Positions 7,179 to 15,194 of a stretch of 17,524 nucleotides of DNA are shown here, one piece after another. The notes beneath the pieces are model-generated. The model was not told where the DNA came from. It was given only the letters and a program-made list of their open reading frames with translations, and made no database searches. Each line of letters opens with the position of its first letter. Position 1 is the first letter of the stretch. The DNA is from Gammaproteobacteria bacterium UBA6173 (lineage in GTDB: Bacteria; Pseudomonadota; Gammaproteobacteria; Pseudomonadales; Pseudohongiellaceae). The stretch covers positions 21,633-39,156 of the forward strand of contig DITX01000124.1 in NCBI GenBank assembly GCA_002422225.1, in the 5' to 3' direction. The translations under genes were made by a program, and so were the position numbers.

Positions 7179-8912
7179 TCAGCTGAGTCCAAGTCGTTGG
7201 ATCGCCTGCTGTCGCAGTATTTTTTTTGCAATTTTTCCGCTGGCGATGCGCTCCAGTTGCTCTGTTTGCAGATAGATATGACTGGGGATCTTGTAGTGCG
7301 CGATGTGAACCTTGAGGAAGGTTTGTAATTGCTCTGGTGTAAGCGAAACACCGGGTCTGATCATGAGGGTGGCGCCTACAATTTCCCCAAGACGTTCGTC
7401 GGGTAAGCCATAAACGGCGACTTCAAATACATCAGGATGCTCAGACAAGGCGTACTCGACTTCCGCGCACGCTACGTTTTCACCGCCACGGATAACAATG
7501 TCTTTTGCCCGGTCTTTAATCACTACAAAACCATGTTCATCCAACAGGCCGAGATCACCCGTGTGGAACCAACCGTCTTTGATCACCGCGGCCGTGTCTT
7601 CAGGGCGATTCCAGTACCCTTTCATGACAGTGGCACCTTTGATGCAGATTTCACCGATTTTGCCAGCGGGCAATTCATTGCCGTGTTCGTCTTCTATCCG
7701 AATTTGAGTGACGGGTTGTGTGGGGCGGCCAGTGCTTTCAGGTTTTGATAGATAAAATGCACCCGTAATGGTGGCGCCAATGGCGTTGGTTTCGGTTAAA
7801 CCGTATCCAAGCCCTGGCTGAACGATAGGATCAAATTTTTTCTGCATCAGGGTCAGATGCCCTGGCGGCCGGGAAGCTCCACCGCTTTGCACTATTCGCA
7901 GGCTGCGAAGATCAGTTTTTTCAAAATTGGGCGAGTTCATGACTTCCCAGGTCATGGTGGGCACGCCGTGTAAAACCGATAGCCTTTCCTTCTCGATCAA
8001 CTCCAGCGCCTTTTCGGCATTCCATTTGTACATCATCACGAATTTGCGCTGATAAACAAAACAGACCAGGAACTGGGCATGGCAGCCTGTGACGTGAAAC
8101 AGGGGCACGTTTGACAGAATGGCAGGGTCAAATTCAGGATTTGCTTCGACCAGTTCCGGGCGCAAGGTATCCATGGTTTCTTTGCCAAAAACCCAGCTGT
8201 AAATGGCGTTAACAATGTTCCGGTGCGTAGACAAAACGCCTTTGGGCGTGCCGGTAGAGCCGGATGTATACATGATCGACACATTGTCGTCAGGTTCTAC
8301 ATTCAGGCTGTCGAGGTTAATGCGAGGACCTTTCTTGCCGTCTTCCACCAAGGCATAAAACTCGGGTAACTCGGCGCTGGTGTCATCGGGTGTGATGGCA
8401 ATGATCTGCACGTCAGTCTGATTCATCACCGGTTTTAAGGTGTTGATGCGCTCCTGATCGGCAAACAACACTTTGGCACCACTGTCTTTCAGACCAAAAA
8501 TCAACTCATTGCTTTGCCACCATGAGTTCATTGGCACCACCACAGCACCCATCATGGTGATGGCCATAAATGCCAGACACCATTCAGGGTAGTTGCGTGA
8601 GCAAATAGCGACACGGTCACCCTTTTGTATCTGAAATTGATTGATCAGCACCTGCGCCATGGCTTCGGCAATCTCAAGAGATTGACGAAAGGTATAGCGC
8701 TCTTGCTCATACACCAGAAAGTCTCTGTCGGCTGCCTGCAGACCCGTCAGGTACACTTCACGCAGGTTTTTAGGTACATTTTCGAACACCGGCAGTTCTA
8801 TGCCGTTGATCATTTTAGTGGTAACCGCCAGTGGTGATCCCGGTGATCTGAGCTTTATTACGATATCTTTGAGCGCGATCAGATCTTGTTCAATTTGTTG
8901 TGCTGTTAACAT
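7179..8912 (-). CDS. AMP-dependent acyl-CoA synthetase (fatty-acid/carboxylate CoA ligase)
   Basis: This 577-residue, full-length class I adenylate-forming enzyme activates a carboxylic acid with ATP to an acyl-adenylate and then to an acyl-CoA. Signature motifs are all present: YTSGSTGTPKG (215-225, phosphate loop), YGLTE (370-374), GWFHTGDLG (447-455), RGGENV (475-480, hinge) and a C-terminal ASGKIAKKIL with the catalytic lysine near 560. The protein has no signal peptide. The acid accepted cannot be read directly. Overall layout fits the medium- or long-chain fatty acyl-CoA ligase branch, but aromatic or other acids are possible. It is preceded by its own promoter-like sequence and lies downstream of a quinone-oxidoreductase-like gene on the same strand. 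Confidence 0.92.
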   Translation of the reverse strand: MLTAQQIEQDLIALKDIVIKLRSPGSPLAVTTKMINGIELPVFENVPKNLREVYLTGLQAADRDFLVYEQERYTFRQSLEIAEAMAQVLINQFQIQKGDRVAICSRNYPEWCLAFMAITMMGAVVVPMNSWWQSNELIFGLKDSGAKVLFADQERINTLKPVMNQTDVQIIAITPDDTSAELPEFYALVEDGKKGPRINLDSLNVEPDDNVSIMYTSGSTGTPKGVLSTHRNIVNAIYSWVFGKETMDTLRPELVEANPEFDPAILSNVPLFHVTGCHAQFLVCFVYQRKFVMMYKWNAEKALELIEKERLSVLHGVPTMTWEVMNSPNFEKTDLRSLRIVQSGGASRPPGHLTLMQKKFDPIVQPGLGYGLTETNAIGATITGAFYLSKPESTGRPTQPVTQIRIEDEHGNELPAGKIGEICIKGATVMKGYWNRPEDTAAVIKDGWFHTGDLGLLDEHGFVVIKDRAKDIVIRGGENVACAEVEYALSEHPDVFEVAVYGLPDERLGEIVGATLMIRPGVSLTPEQLQTFLKVHIAHYKIPSHIYLQTEQLERIASGKIAKKILRQQAIQRLGLS

Positions 8913-8958
8913 GGGTTATGTGCTTGATCACTATACAGGCTGTTGACGAAACAGCTGC

Positions 8959-8986
8959 ATTATACGTCGGCAATAGTCCGAATCAA
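8959..8986 (-). promoter_or_regulatory. Sigma70-like promoter of the acyl-CoA synthetase gene
   Basis: Read on the minus strand, TTGATT (8986-8981), a 16-base spacer and a perfect TATAAT (8964-8959) stand about 46 bases before the ATG. The -35 matches four of six consensus bases. This suggests the synthetase can be transcribed separately from the oxidoreductase gene upstream. Confidence 0.65.
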
Positions 8987-9043
8987 GGGCGTTTGTCCCG
9001 TGCTTTAGCTCAGTGGAGCGCATGCTCAGTCAAAATGGATTGA

Positions 9044-10027
9044 TCACTCTTTGCGAATCTCGAATGTTACTTTACCCATTACTTTGCGGTCGCGGAACAC
9101 GCTAAAGGCGGCAACATAATCGTCGAATGCAAACGATTCGGTCACAATAGGTGTGATTTTGCCCGCTGTGTACATATTGAACAATTCTTGGAAGTTACGC
9201 TCATATTCTTCCGGCTCTTCTTTGCGGAAGCGACCGAGGAAAACGCCAATCATGGAGCTGCCTTTCAGCAACGCAAGATTGGCAGGATAGGAGGGGATGC
9301 GCCCGCTGGTGAATCCGACCACCAGCAAACGTCCATTCCATGCAATGCTGCGGGTGGCCTGATCAAAAAGATCGCCGCCCACCGGGTCGTAGATCACGTC
9401 TGCACCGCGGTCATTGGTCAGTGCTTTGACTTTTTCTTTCAGGTCACCGTCACCGTAGTTCAGCAAGTCATCGGGCTCAGCCTGTTTAACAAACGCCAGC
9501 TTTTCATCACTGCTGGCTGCTGCGATAACACGCGCCCCCATCAATTTGCCCAGCTCAACAGCCGCCATGCCAACGCCACCACTGGCACCCAGCACCAGTA
9601 AGGTTTCACCGGGCTTGATGCGTGCCCGTTGTTTCAACGCATGGTAAGACGTGGTGTAAACCATCGCAAAACCTGCTGCAGTTTTAAAATCCATACTGTC
9701 CGGGATCTTTCTTAAGCCGGCTGCCGCGCAGCACACCTGTTCTGCCATGCCGCCAATCGAAGGGGTTGCCATGACGCGATCGCCCACACTAAAGCCGGTG
9801 ATGCCTTGTCCAAGCTTCAGGACGACACCACCGACCTCTGAGCCAGGAGAAAACGGCATAGGGGGCTGGAACTGATACTTGCCTTGAATTTGTAAAGTAT
9901 CCGGAAAATTCAAAGAGGCAGCGTAAACCTGCACAACTGCTTCGCCGGTGCCGGGTTCAAGATCTGGAACTTTTTCTATGACCAGATTTTCGGGCGGTCC
10001 GTAGGATTTGCATAATAAGGCTTTCAT
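9044..10027 (-). CDS. NADPH:quinone oxidoreductase-like MDR protein
   Basis: This 327-residue protein is of the medium-chain dehydrogenase/reductase superfamily, zinc-independent quinone oxidoreductase branch. It shows MKALLCKSYGPPENL at the start, FPDTLQIQGKYQ (41-52), the substrate-domain PFSPGSEVGGVV, the Rossmann nucleotide loop GASGGVGMAAVELG (147-160) and DPVGG (214-218). Such enzymes reduce quinones or enoyl compounds with NADPH; the exact substrate is not evident. The start is placed at the ATG at 10027-10025 because it has a strong GGAAGGGG seven bases upstream and matches family N-termini. The reading frame stays open 16 codons further to 10075, but that extension is unlike the family. 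It may act with the downstream acyl-CoA synthetase in lipid or acyl metabolism (inference from position only). Confidence 0.9.
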   Translation of the reverse strand: MKALLCKSYGPPENLVIEKVPDLEPGTGEAVVQVYAASLNFPDTLQIQGKYQFQPPMPFSPGSEVGGVVLKLGQGITGFSVGDRVMATPSIGGMAEQVCCAAAGLRKIPDSMDFKTAAGFAMVYTTSYHALKQRARIKPGETLLVLGASGGVGMAAVELGKLMGARVIAAASSDEKLAFVKQAEPDDLLNYGDGDLKEKVKALTNDRGADVIYDPVGGDLFDQATRSIAWNGRLLVVGFTSGRIPSYPANLALLKGSSMIGVFLGRFRKEEPEEYERNFQELFNMYTAGKITPIVTESFAFDDYVAAFSVFRDRKVMGKVTFEIRKE

Positions 10028-10203
10028 CAGGTTGCCCCTTCCATTGTTATTGCATGCCAGTTTGTGAGGCACCAACGGGTACAGAAATCAGTGTTGTCTA
10101 ATGCTCTGACAGTCAGTTGCCATTACCTCCGATGGAAAAAAAGTCTGGTGCTGACAATCAGGCTGATTGGCACAGGCGCAGATTCAAACATGTTTACGAC
10201 CGA

Positions 10204-10233
10204 CAGACAACCGGCTCGCAGGTGCCGTATAAT
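10204..10233 (+). promoter_or_regulatory. Sigma70-like promoter of the holD-rimI operon
   Basis: A perfect TATAAT at 10228-10233 is preceded, after an 18-base spacer, by CAGACA (four of six -35 bases) at 10204-10209. It lies about 60 bases before the holD-like ATG. The rest of the 265-base divergent gap (10028-10292) shows nothing else I can support. Confidence 0.6.
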
Positions 10234-10292
10234 GCTGGCCACATCGGGGTTACCGATCGTGCCCCCACATTGTTCTCGACAGGCGCATCATT

Positions 10293-11192
10293 ATGGCAGC
10301 TGAACAGCTTCGCCAAAATCTGCTGAAAGAAACCGGCATTACCTGCTGGTTCCCGCGTTATGCGTTACCGGGTGCGGCGCCTTCTCATGAGATATGCGTT
10401 CAATCAACGGCTATCGCCTTACATGACAGCAAACCTGGCGCAGAGTCCCAAGCTGAACTGACCGCTGCACTTGCTGCCAGGCCTGAGCAGGCGAGGGTGC
10501 CTGATGACAGCAGAGCCAAGTTTGGCGCGAGTGCTGCGGCAGATGTCCTGAAACAGTTGAAGGCCTCAACAGGTGTGGCGCAGCCGCCAGTAGCGCCCAT
10601 TCTTGACGCCCATTCGGCCACTTTTCCAGCGAACCATCAAACCGCCACGCGCGCGCAAGCAAGTGCGCCACAAGCGCAGCCACTCCTTACTCAACAGGTC
10701 GCGGAGCCTTTTGGGTTTAGTTGGTTTGCCATTGATAAACGTCTGTCGGTGTTGGCCATGTTGCCGCCAGGTGTCAGTCGTTTGTCATCAAACTGCCGCG
10801 TCATGTTGCAGCGGATGTTGGTAGCTTTGTACGAACCCTGGCAGTCACTGGGCCTGGAGGAGCAAAGTTTTCACTGGCCATTTGCTGATGATCCTGATTT
10901 GGCCGCGGATGCAAACGCAGCCCAGCAGGCAGTTGAAGGTTTTATTGCGAGGCGCTTGCGGGTACAGCATAGCGCTATGCTTTTAGTGCTGAGTGATCAG
11001 TTGCCGTGGTTTCTTCAACAATCCCGCTTGCAAACTGAGGAGGTCGCCGTCGGGCAGCTCAAAATTCATCGGCAATATGATCTTGCGATGTTGTGTACAC
11101 ACGCTTTGCACACGATGGAACAAGATGCCGGTCTTAAACGAGCAGCTTGGCAATCCATGCAGGTTCTGCGCGAGCGACTAGGTCGGACCTGA
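10293..11192 (+). CDS. holD: HolD-like protein (DNA polymerase III psi subunit candidate)
   Basis: This 299-residue protein has a conserved-looking N-terminus (LRQNLLKETGITCWFPRYAL, residues 6-25) that resembles the start of HolD (psi), where LQQLGITQW occupies the same place. Psi links the clamp loader to the chi subunit and so to SSB. A long Ala/Gln/Pro-rich linker follows (about 45-140). Then comes a folded C-terminal half ending with DLAMLCTHALHTM and KRAAWQSMQVL, comparable to the C-terminus of psi. The usual enterobacterial psi is only about 137 residues, so the long linker is notable. Position directly before rimI, six bases away (5-base gap), is the classic holD-rimI arrangement and is the strongest support. 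Without that context it would be a hypothetical protein. Confidence 0.6.
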   Translation: MAAEQLRQNLLKETGITCWFPRYALPGAAPSHEICVQSTAIALHDSKPGAESQAELTAALAARPEQARVPDDSRAKFGASAAADVLKQLKASTGVAQPPVAPILDAHSATFPANHQTATRAQASAPQAQPLLTQQVAEPFGFSWFAIDKRLSVLAMLPPGVSRLSSNCRVMLQRMLVALYEPWQSLGLEEQSFHWPFADDPDLAADANAAQQAVEGFIARRLRVQHSAMLLVLSDQLPWFLQQSRLQTEEVAVGQLKIHRQYDLAMLCTHALHTMEQDAGLKRAAWQSMQVLRERLGRT

Positions 11193-11197
11193 CTACC

Positions 11198-11677
11198 ATG
11201 TTTCAAACGATTACCGATCCCAGTCAGGTTATCTGCCGGCGTATGCGACCAAGTGACCTTGATCTTGTTGTCCGAAATGAAGAAATTTCGTACCCCAATC
11301 CGTGGAGCAAACGCGTATTTCTCGATTGCCTGCGCGCGGGTTACGAATGCTGGGTGTTAGCTACCCGTGACCGAATATTGGCGCACGGGGTATTAAGTGC
11401 GGCGGTTGGTGAAAGCCACCTGTTAACGCTGTGTGTGCATCCTGATGCGCGCCGCAAGTCGTATGGTCGGCGAATGCTGAAGCACTTGTTGAAAGAAGCC
11501 CGGCGCCTGGGTGCGGATACTTGTTTTTTGGAGGTGCGCCCTTCCAATGAATCAGCGCGATCGTTGTATTACAGTCAGGGCTTTGTGCAGGTGGGTGAGC
11601 GCCGAGGGTACTATCCTGCCGAAACCGGAAGCACTTTTCGCGAAGATGCGCTTATTTTGTCATGCAGTTTGCTGTGA
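11198..11677 (+). CDS. rimI: RimI, ribosomal protein S18 alanine N-acetyltransferase
   Basis: This 159-residue GNAT acetyltransferase has the usual RimI length and transfers acetyl from acetyl-CoA to the N-terminal alanine of ribosomal protein S18. The pattern YPNPWSKRVF (32-41), the acetyl-CoA loop ARRKSYGRRM (84-93), LEVRPSN with Glu112, LYY with Tyr124 and the C-terminal RRGYYP...REDALIL match RimI; Glu112 and Tyr124 have the same 12-residue spacing as the catalytic E. coli pair Glu103/Tyr115. The loop has Ser where the first glycine of the R/QxxGxG signature is normally found. The ATG at 11198 is chosen over the longer open frame from 11147 because it fits family length and follows the holD-like stop closely. 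Its end overlaps the next gene by 16 bases. Confidence 0.9.
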   Translation: MFQTITDPSQVICRRMRPSDLDLVVRNEEISYPNPWSKRVFLDCLRAGYECWVLATRDRILAHGVLSAAVGESHLLTLCVHPDARRKSYGRRMLKHLLKEARRLGADTCFLEVRPSNESARSLYYSQGFVQVGERRGYYPAETGSTFREDALILSCSLL

Positions 11678-12525
11678 AGTCAGTTGGAGACACGGTGGTC
11701 AATTTTTTATCCGGGATGGTACTGGTGTTGTCCTTGTTGCTGACTGCGCAAGAGACATCTGCCCAAGAAAATCAGGCGCTGCAGTTGCCCGAACTGAGTG
11801 ATGAGCAGGCAGCATGGGTTGCCGACCGTATTTTTGCCAATGAATGTAATCGTCAGATCAGTTGCCTGACCAGTTGGAATGCGGGCGAAGACTTCCCATC
11901 GCTGGGAATCGGGCACTTTATCTGGTATCGAGCAGGTCAGCAGGAACGTTTTGTTGAAAGTTTTCCGGATCTGCTGGGCTATTACGTGGCGCGCGGCGTA
12001 GATATCCCGGCATGGATATCAGGGCTGGATGGCTGGAATTCGCCTTGGGCAAGCCGCGACGCATTTAATGCGGATCAGAGCGGCCCCCGATTGACCGAGC
12101 TGCGCCAGTTTTTATGGGATACCAGGGGCATACAAGCAGAGTTTATTATTCGACGACTACAGCACAGTTTGCCGTTGATCAGCGCGGCCAGCACATCACC
12201 CGATGAGGTCAGCAGACTGTTTTATGCACTGGCTAATGCCGATGTGCCAAAAGGCATGTATGCCCTGATAGACTACGTCAACTTCAAGGGCGAGGGCGTT
12301 GCTGTCAGCGAACGCTACCAAGGTGAGGGCTGGGGGTTGCTGCAAGTGCTGGAAAACATGCTGCAAGCAGAATCCGACGCACCTTTGCTTGACCAATTTG
12401 CCCGCTCAGCCAGAGAAGTGCTGGCAACGCGCATAGCCAATGCACCGCCTGAACGAGGCGAACAGCGCTGGAGACAGGGTTGGAACAACCGAACACTTAC
12501 GTATCAGCAGGCAGACCCGGAATGA
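11662..12525 (+). CDS. Secreted protein with lysozyme-like GIGH motif
   Basis: This 287-residue protein has a probable signal peptide (hydrophobic core about 15-28, cleavage near TSA-QE at 34) and is therefore probably periplasmic. The conserved-looking core is FANECNRQ (58-65), two cysteines (62 and 68), LTSWNAGEDFPSLGIGHFIWY (69-89) and a following ESFPDLL. The S/T-x-G-I-G-H pattern with an acidic residue about 20 positions earlier (Glu61) recalls T4-type lysozymes, where Glu11 precedes TIGIGH. I know this type only as a conserved hypothetical protein; a glycan-cleaving role is an inference. The C-terminal part has NADVPKGMYALIDYVNFKGE and a KGxG-like region, also reminiscent of a folded enzyme. 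It overlaps rimI at its start and hisC by ATGA at its end, so it belongs to the operon. Confidence 0.75.
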   Translation: MQFAVKSVGDTVVNFLSGMVLVLSLLLTAQETSAQENQALQLPELSDEQAAWVADRIFANECNRQISCLTSWNAGEDFPSLGIGHFIWYRAGQQERFVESFPDLLGYYVARGVDIPAWISGLDGWNSPWASRDAFNADQSGPRLTELRQFLWDTRGIQAEFIIRRLQHSLPLISAASTSPDEVSRLFYALANADVPKGMYALIDYVNFKGEGVAVSERYQGEGWGLLQVLENMLQAESDAPLLDQFARSAREVLATRIANAPPERGEQRWRQGWNNRTLTYQQADPE

Positions 12526-13628
12526 ACTACGAAAGAGCTAATATTCGGCGCATGGAAGGTTATACCTGGGGTGAGCAACCAACCCATAAACAGGTTATCA
12601 AGCTGAATACCAATGAAAATCCCTATCCCGCCACAGACGCCGTAGCCACGGTACTGCGCAATCTCAAGGTGGAAGATCTTCGACGCTATCCTCAACCATT
12701 TGCCAATGGTTTTCGCGATGCAGCAGCTAAACTTCACGGTGTCAACCGCGACAATATCATGGCGACCAATGGCGGTGACGAGTTGCTCAGACTAGCTATC
12801 ACCACGTTTGTGGATGCAGGTCAGATTCTGGGCATGGCGGAGCCGAGTTATTCTTTGTATCCCGTGCTGGCGGCGGTTCAGGGTTGCCAGGTTGCGCGCA
12901 TACCATTAAAAGATGATTGGACCTTGCCACAAGACTTTGCTGCGCGCCTTAACGCTGAAGGGGCGAAGCTGGCGTTTGTTGTAAACCCGCATGCTCCCTC
13001 TGGAAAGCTGGTGCCAGTCAAGCAATTGAGGCAATTGGCAGCAGAGTTTAAGGGGGTGCTGGTCATTGATGAAGCCTATGTGGATTTTGTGGATCCGGCA
13101 CTGGAATACAATGCAGTACCGTTAATCAAGGAATTTGACAATGTCATGTTGCTCAGAACCTTGAGCAAAGGTTATTCCCTGGCCGGGCTGCGCTTTGCCT
13201 ATGGCATCGCGTCGGCATCCTTGCTGGAGCCGATGTTGTATAAAACGCGTGATAGTTACAACACAGATTTTTTGTCTCAGCAATTGGCGCAGGCCGCCAT
13301 GGAATCACGTGATGAGGCGGCTCAAAGTTGGGCATTGGTGCGCAATGAGCGAGTGCGATTAACCTTGGCGCTAGAGCAGCTTGGCTTTAGTGTCATGCCT
13401 AGTCAAAGTAACTTCGTATTGGCAACGGTGCCCGCGCAGCACAGCGCCACAGACAACGACAGCCTGGCTCGTCGCCTTTATCAGCAACTCAAGGATGATG
13501 CCATTCTTGTGCGCTATTTTGATCAATCCCGGCTACGCGATAAATTGCGTATTACCGTGGGGACTGAACGTGAAAATACCCAGTTGTTGGCGTGCCTAGC
13601 ACGATATTTGAACACTGATCACACTTGA
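12522..13628 (+). CDS. hisC: Histidinol-phosphate aminotransferase-type PLP enzyme
   Basis: This 368-residue fold-type I aminotransferase of the HisC family would interconvert histidinol phosphate and imidazole-acetol phosphate with glutamate in histidine synthesis. Seen are LNTNENPYP (28-36), ATNGGDELLR (81-90), AEPSYSLYP (106-114), VIDEAYVDF (181-189), the PLP lysine in RTLSKGYSLAGLRFAY (Lys216), and the phosphate-binding Arg224. NPHAPSG (155-161) replaces the common NPNNPTG loop. No other his gene lies in the window, so a broader aromatic or related aminotransferase role cannot be excluded. The ATG at 12522 overlaps the previous stop (ATGA). An upstream TTG at 12480 would add 14 residues unlike the family. 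Confidence 0.87.
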   Translation: MNYERANIRRMEGYTWGEQPTHKQVIKLNTNENPYPATDAVATVLRNLKVEDLRRYPQPFANGFRDAAAKLHGVNRDNIMATNGGDELLRLAITTFVDAGQILGMAEPSYSLYPVLAAVQGCQVARIPLKDDWTLPQDFAARLNAEGAKLAFVVNPHAPSGKLVPVKQLRQLAAEFKGVLVIDEAYVDFVDPALEYNAVPLIKEFDNVMLLRTLSKGYSLAGLRFAYGIASASLLEPMLYKTRDSYNTDFLSQQLAQAAMESRDEAAQSWALVRNERVRLTLALEQLGFSVMPSQSNFVLATVPAQHSATDNDSLARRLYQQLKDDAILVRYFDQSRLRDKLRITVGTERENTQLLACLARYLNTDHT

Positions 13629-13644
13629 CTGGCCCGTTGGCCAG
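13629..13644 (+). repeat. Short hairpin just after hisC
   Basis: CTGGCC-CGTT-GGCCAG forms a perfect six-pair hairpin starting at the base after the hisC stop. No T-tract follows, so it is unlikely to be a complete intrinsic terminator. It could attenuate read-through or protect the upstream message. Confidence 0.45.
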
Positions 13645-13662
13645 CGTAAACGAGTGACGCGC

Positions 13663-14136
13663 ATGAGTGACGATCCGATAGATCACACCACTGCTTCATC
13701 GCCTGATAAGCCGGTGCGTGTGTATCCTTGTCCGCGTTGCAAACAGCCAATGCGTCGTATTGTTGGCAAAATGGGTCCGTTCTGGGGGTGTTCAAGCTAC
13801 CCATCATGTGATGCGCGTTTGTACGATATCGATGGCAAGCCCTCAGAGACCCCTGATGAGCAATTCAGGTGCCCGGTATGCACGCGGCCGATGGTTAAGG
13901 CGGATGGCAATTATTGGTACTGTACGGGCTACAACAAAGGTTGTAAGGTCACCCTGTCTGACCAGGACGGCAAGCCCGCTAAAGCTTGGCGTTGTCCGAC
14001 GTGCGGCCACCTGCTGAAACAGCGAAAAAGTAAAGCGGGTGTGTTTTGGGGATGTTCACAATATCCGTTATGTACAGTCACTTTTGCAGACTTGGATGGG
14101 CAGCCAAAGCTTCAGGCAATCGACCGGAAAAAATAA
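13663..14136 (+). CDS. Triple topoisomerase-type C4 zinc-ribbon protein
   Basis: This 157-residue protein is made almost entirely of three C4 zinc ribbons like those at the C-terminus of bacterial topoisomerase I, without the catalytic domain. The cysteine sets are 23/26/43/49, 70/73/87/94 and 111/114/131/137. Modules one and three carry the typical FWGCS-YP-C ending, while module two is more diverged (YWYCTGYNKGC). Single-stranded DNA or RNA binding is the family expectation; partners are not known from this sequence. The start is set at the ATG at 13663; an in-frame GTG at 13654 is three codons earlier and equally poor in ribosome-binding sequence. It is followed by a small membrane-protein gene one base after its stop. 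Confidence 0.87.
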   Translation: MSDDPIDHTTASSPDKPVRVYPCPRCKQPMRRIVGKMGPFWGCSSYPSCDARLYDIDGKPSETPDEQFRCPVCTRPMVKADGNYWYCTGYNKGCKVTLSDQDGKPAKAWRCPTCGHLLKQRKSKAGVFWGCSQYPLCTVTFADLDGQPKLQAIDRKK

Positions 14137-14137
14137 A

Positions 14138-14422
14138 GTGAAAAACAGCGATCAGACAAGTGATACGAGGCCCCGGCGTCGAAGAATACCCTTTTTGCTC
14201 AGAGCGACCTTTGCCGGTCTCGCAATTGCGTTGACCTCATTATGGGCCCTAACGGTATCCTACGATATCTCCAGAGAAGAGCTTATTGGTTTTCTGATAG
14301 GCAGTGTTTTGTTGCTACTTGGCGTGTTAATTTCTGCCGCGCTGTTGGTGACCGGTATCAAGTTGCTAGGGTTTCTTTTTTCTAGGATCAAGCGACCCAC
14401 TGGTGATAGCGAACCAGACTAA
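14138..14422 (+). CDS. Small two-helix membrane protein, unknown function
   Basis: The GTG start at 14138 lies one base after the previous stop, with CGGAA about ten bases upstream. It gives a 94-residue protein. A basic cytoplasmic segment (RPRRRR, 11-16) precedes two hydrophobic helices (about 18-40 and 49-80), and the tail is short and charged. The open frame extends upstream to an ATG at 14039, but that part overlaps the zinc-ribbon gene in another frame and is probably not translated. I do not recognise a family. Position suggests it is the last gene of the operon begun by the holD-like gene. Confidence 0.65.
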   Translation: MKNSDQTSDTRPRRRRIPFLLRATFAGLAIALTSLWALTVSYDISREELIGFLIGSVLLLLGVLISAALLVTGIKLLGFLFSRIKRPTGDSEPD

Positions 14423-14436
14423 ATACTTGACTTAAT

Positions 14437-14889
14437 TTAGGCCGCCATCAATGCGGTCAGCACCAGATATTCGGTAAACCACCATCGACCATCCTCCCTG
14501 AGCAACTTGATGGTGACATCCGCTTCGCCGTTTGAGAACCTTGCCTTGAGCGTATAACTGGCCGTGGCGGTATCTGCGCTCCAAAAACTCCATAGCGGAG
14601 GCAGGTCAAGAGTAAACAGAGCATCATCCAGATTTTCCAATGTGCCGAGCCTACGCAGCGCATTGAAATAAACCTGATAGAAATCCTCATCAGAAACCTC
14701 CAGCAGGCTGCCATGCGCGTTGACGAGGATCAATTCCGGGTCCCAAGTGGTCAACACGGTGTTGCTGACGTCAGCGACCAACATGTTTGCGGACAAACGT
14801 GCATCATTATGTGACTGTATTGCCACAGCAGTTGCAACGATGCCCAATAAAAGGGCGGCAACGATTGGATAGATATACCTGCGTCTCAT
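14437..14889 (-). CDS. Signal-anchored periplasmic protein, unknown function
   Basis: This is a 150-residue protein with MRRR followed by a hydrophobic helix (about 6-24), which acts as signal peptide or membrane anchor. About 125 periplasmic residues follow that look like a compact alpha/beta domain, ending in a run typical of NTF2-like folds (ADVTIKLLREDGRWWFTEY). That fold is a guess from pattern only. The ATG at 14889-14887 is chosen because CCGGAG stands five bases before it; a start ten codons earlier (14919) has no such site. It faces the previous operon, with only 14 bases between the two stop codons and no obvious terminator there. Confidence 0.7.
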   Translation of the reverse strand: MRRRYIYPIVAALLLGIVATAVAIQSHNDARLSANMLVADVSNTVLTTWDPELILVNAHGSLLEVSDEDFYQVYFNALRRLGTLENLDDALFTLDLPPLWSFWSADTATASYTLKARFSNGEADVTIKLLREDGRWWFTEYLVLTALMAA

Positions 14890-14943
14890 TTGAACTCCGG
14901 AGTGTTGTTTGTCTGGCATTCTATTATTGGTTTGGATGGCTTG

Positions 14944-14971
14944 ATTATAGAGCGGAAAACCGTAGTAAAAA
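14944..14971 (-). promoter_or_regulatory. Candidate promoter of the 14437-14889 gene
   Basis: On the minus strand a perfect TATAAT (14949-14944) lies about 55 bases upstream of the ATG. The best -35 at 16-base spacing is only TTTTTA (14971-14966), matching three of six bases. The -10 is convincing, the -35 is not. Confidence 0.4.
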
Positions 14972-15020
14972 CATAGAGAAAACGCTCAATTTTGTAGTTG
15001 GCTGTTAAGCTTAGAGTGTT

Positions 15021-15029
15021 TTATGCACA
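15021..15029 (+). promoter_or_regulatory. DnaA box TTATGCACA
   Basis: This is an exact match to the TTWTNCACA consensus, placed on the left side of the AT-rich segment. Confidence 0.6.
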
Positions 15030-15055
15030 TTGATGTCAGTACTGTCAATCAAATG

Positions 15056-15068
15056 TATCAAATCTTTA
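15056..15068 (+). promoter_or_regulatory. IHF-type site TATCAAATCTTTA
   Basis: This is an exact match to WATCAANNNNTTR at the left border of the AT-rich segment. IHF bends DNA at such sites in origins and promoters. In AT-rich DNA this consensus also occurs by chance. Confidence 0.45.
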
Positions 15069-15123
15069 GCAAGTGCGGAAATTGCTATATAAAAATCATA
15101 ACTATATGAAATATAAAGATATT

Positions 15124-15181
15124 ATGCTTGTACAAAAAATGATCAATTTGACTCAAGACGCCATATAACAAGCATTTTTTG
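15124..15181. repeat. Inverted repeats within the AT-rich segment
   Basis: ATGCTTGT (15124-15131) is the complement of ACAAGCAT (15168-15175), and CAAAAAATG (15133-15141) is the complement of CATTTTTTG (15173-15181). A local hairpin ACAAGC/GCTTGT also begins at 15168. The significance is unclear. Confidence 0.4.
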
Positions 15182-15194
15182 CGCTTGTAAGCAA

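Noticed and set aside
9006..9030. TAGCTCAGTGGAGC resembles the D-arm of a tRNA, and GCTCAGT is repeated 16 bases apart.
   Set aside because: No matching acceptor stem, anticodon arm or GTTCGA-type T-arm follows at tRNA spacing, so it is not a tRNA gene. A tRNA remnant cannot be shown.
10028..10075. Upstream extension of the quinone oxidoreductase by 16 codons.
   Set aside because: The internal ATG at 10027 has a strong ribosome binding site and the family-typical MKALLC start.
11147..11197. Upstream extension of rimI by 17 codons.
   Set aside because: It overlaps the holD-like gene, gives an N-terminus unlike RimI proteins, and the ATG at 11198 yields the standard length.
14419..14440. CTAAAT/ATTTAG inverted repeat between the two convergent genes.
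   Set aside because: It is formed largely from the two TAA stop codons and is only six A/T-rich pairs with no T-tract, too weak for a terminator call.
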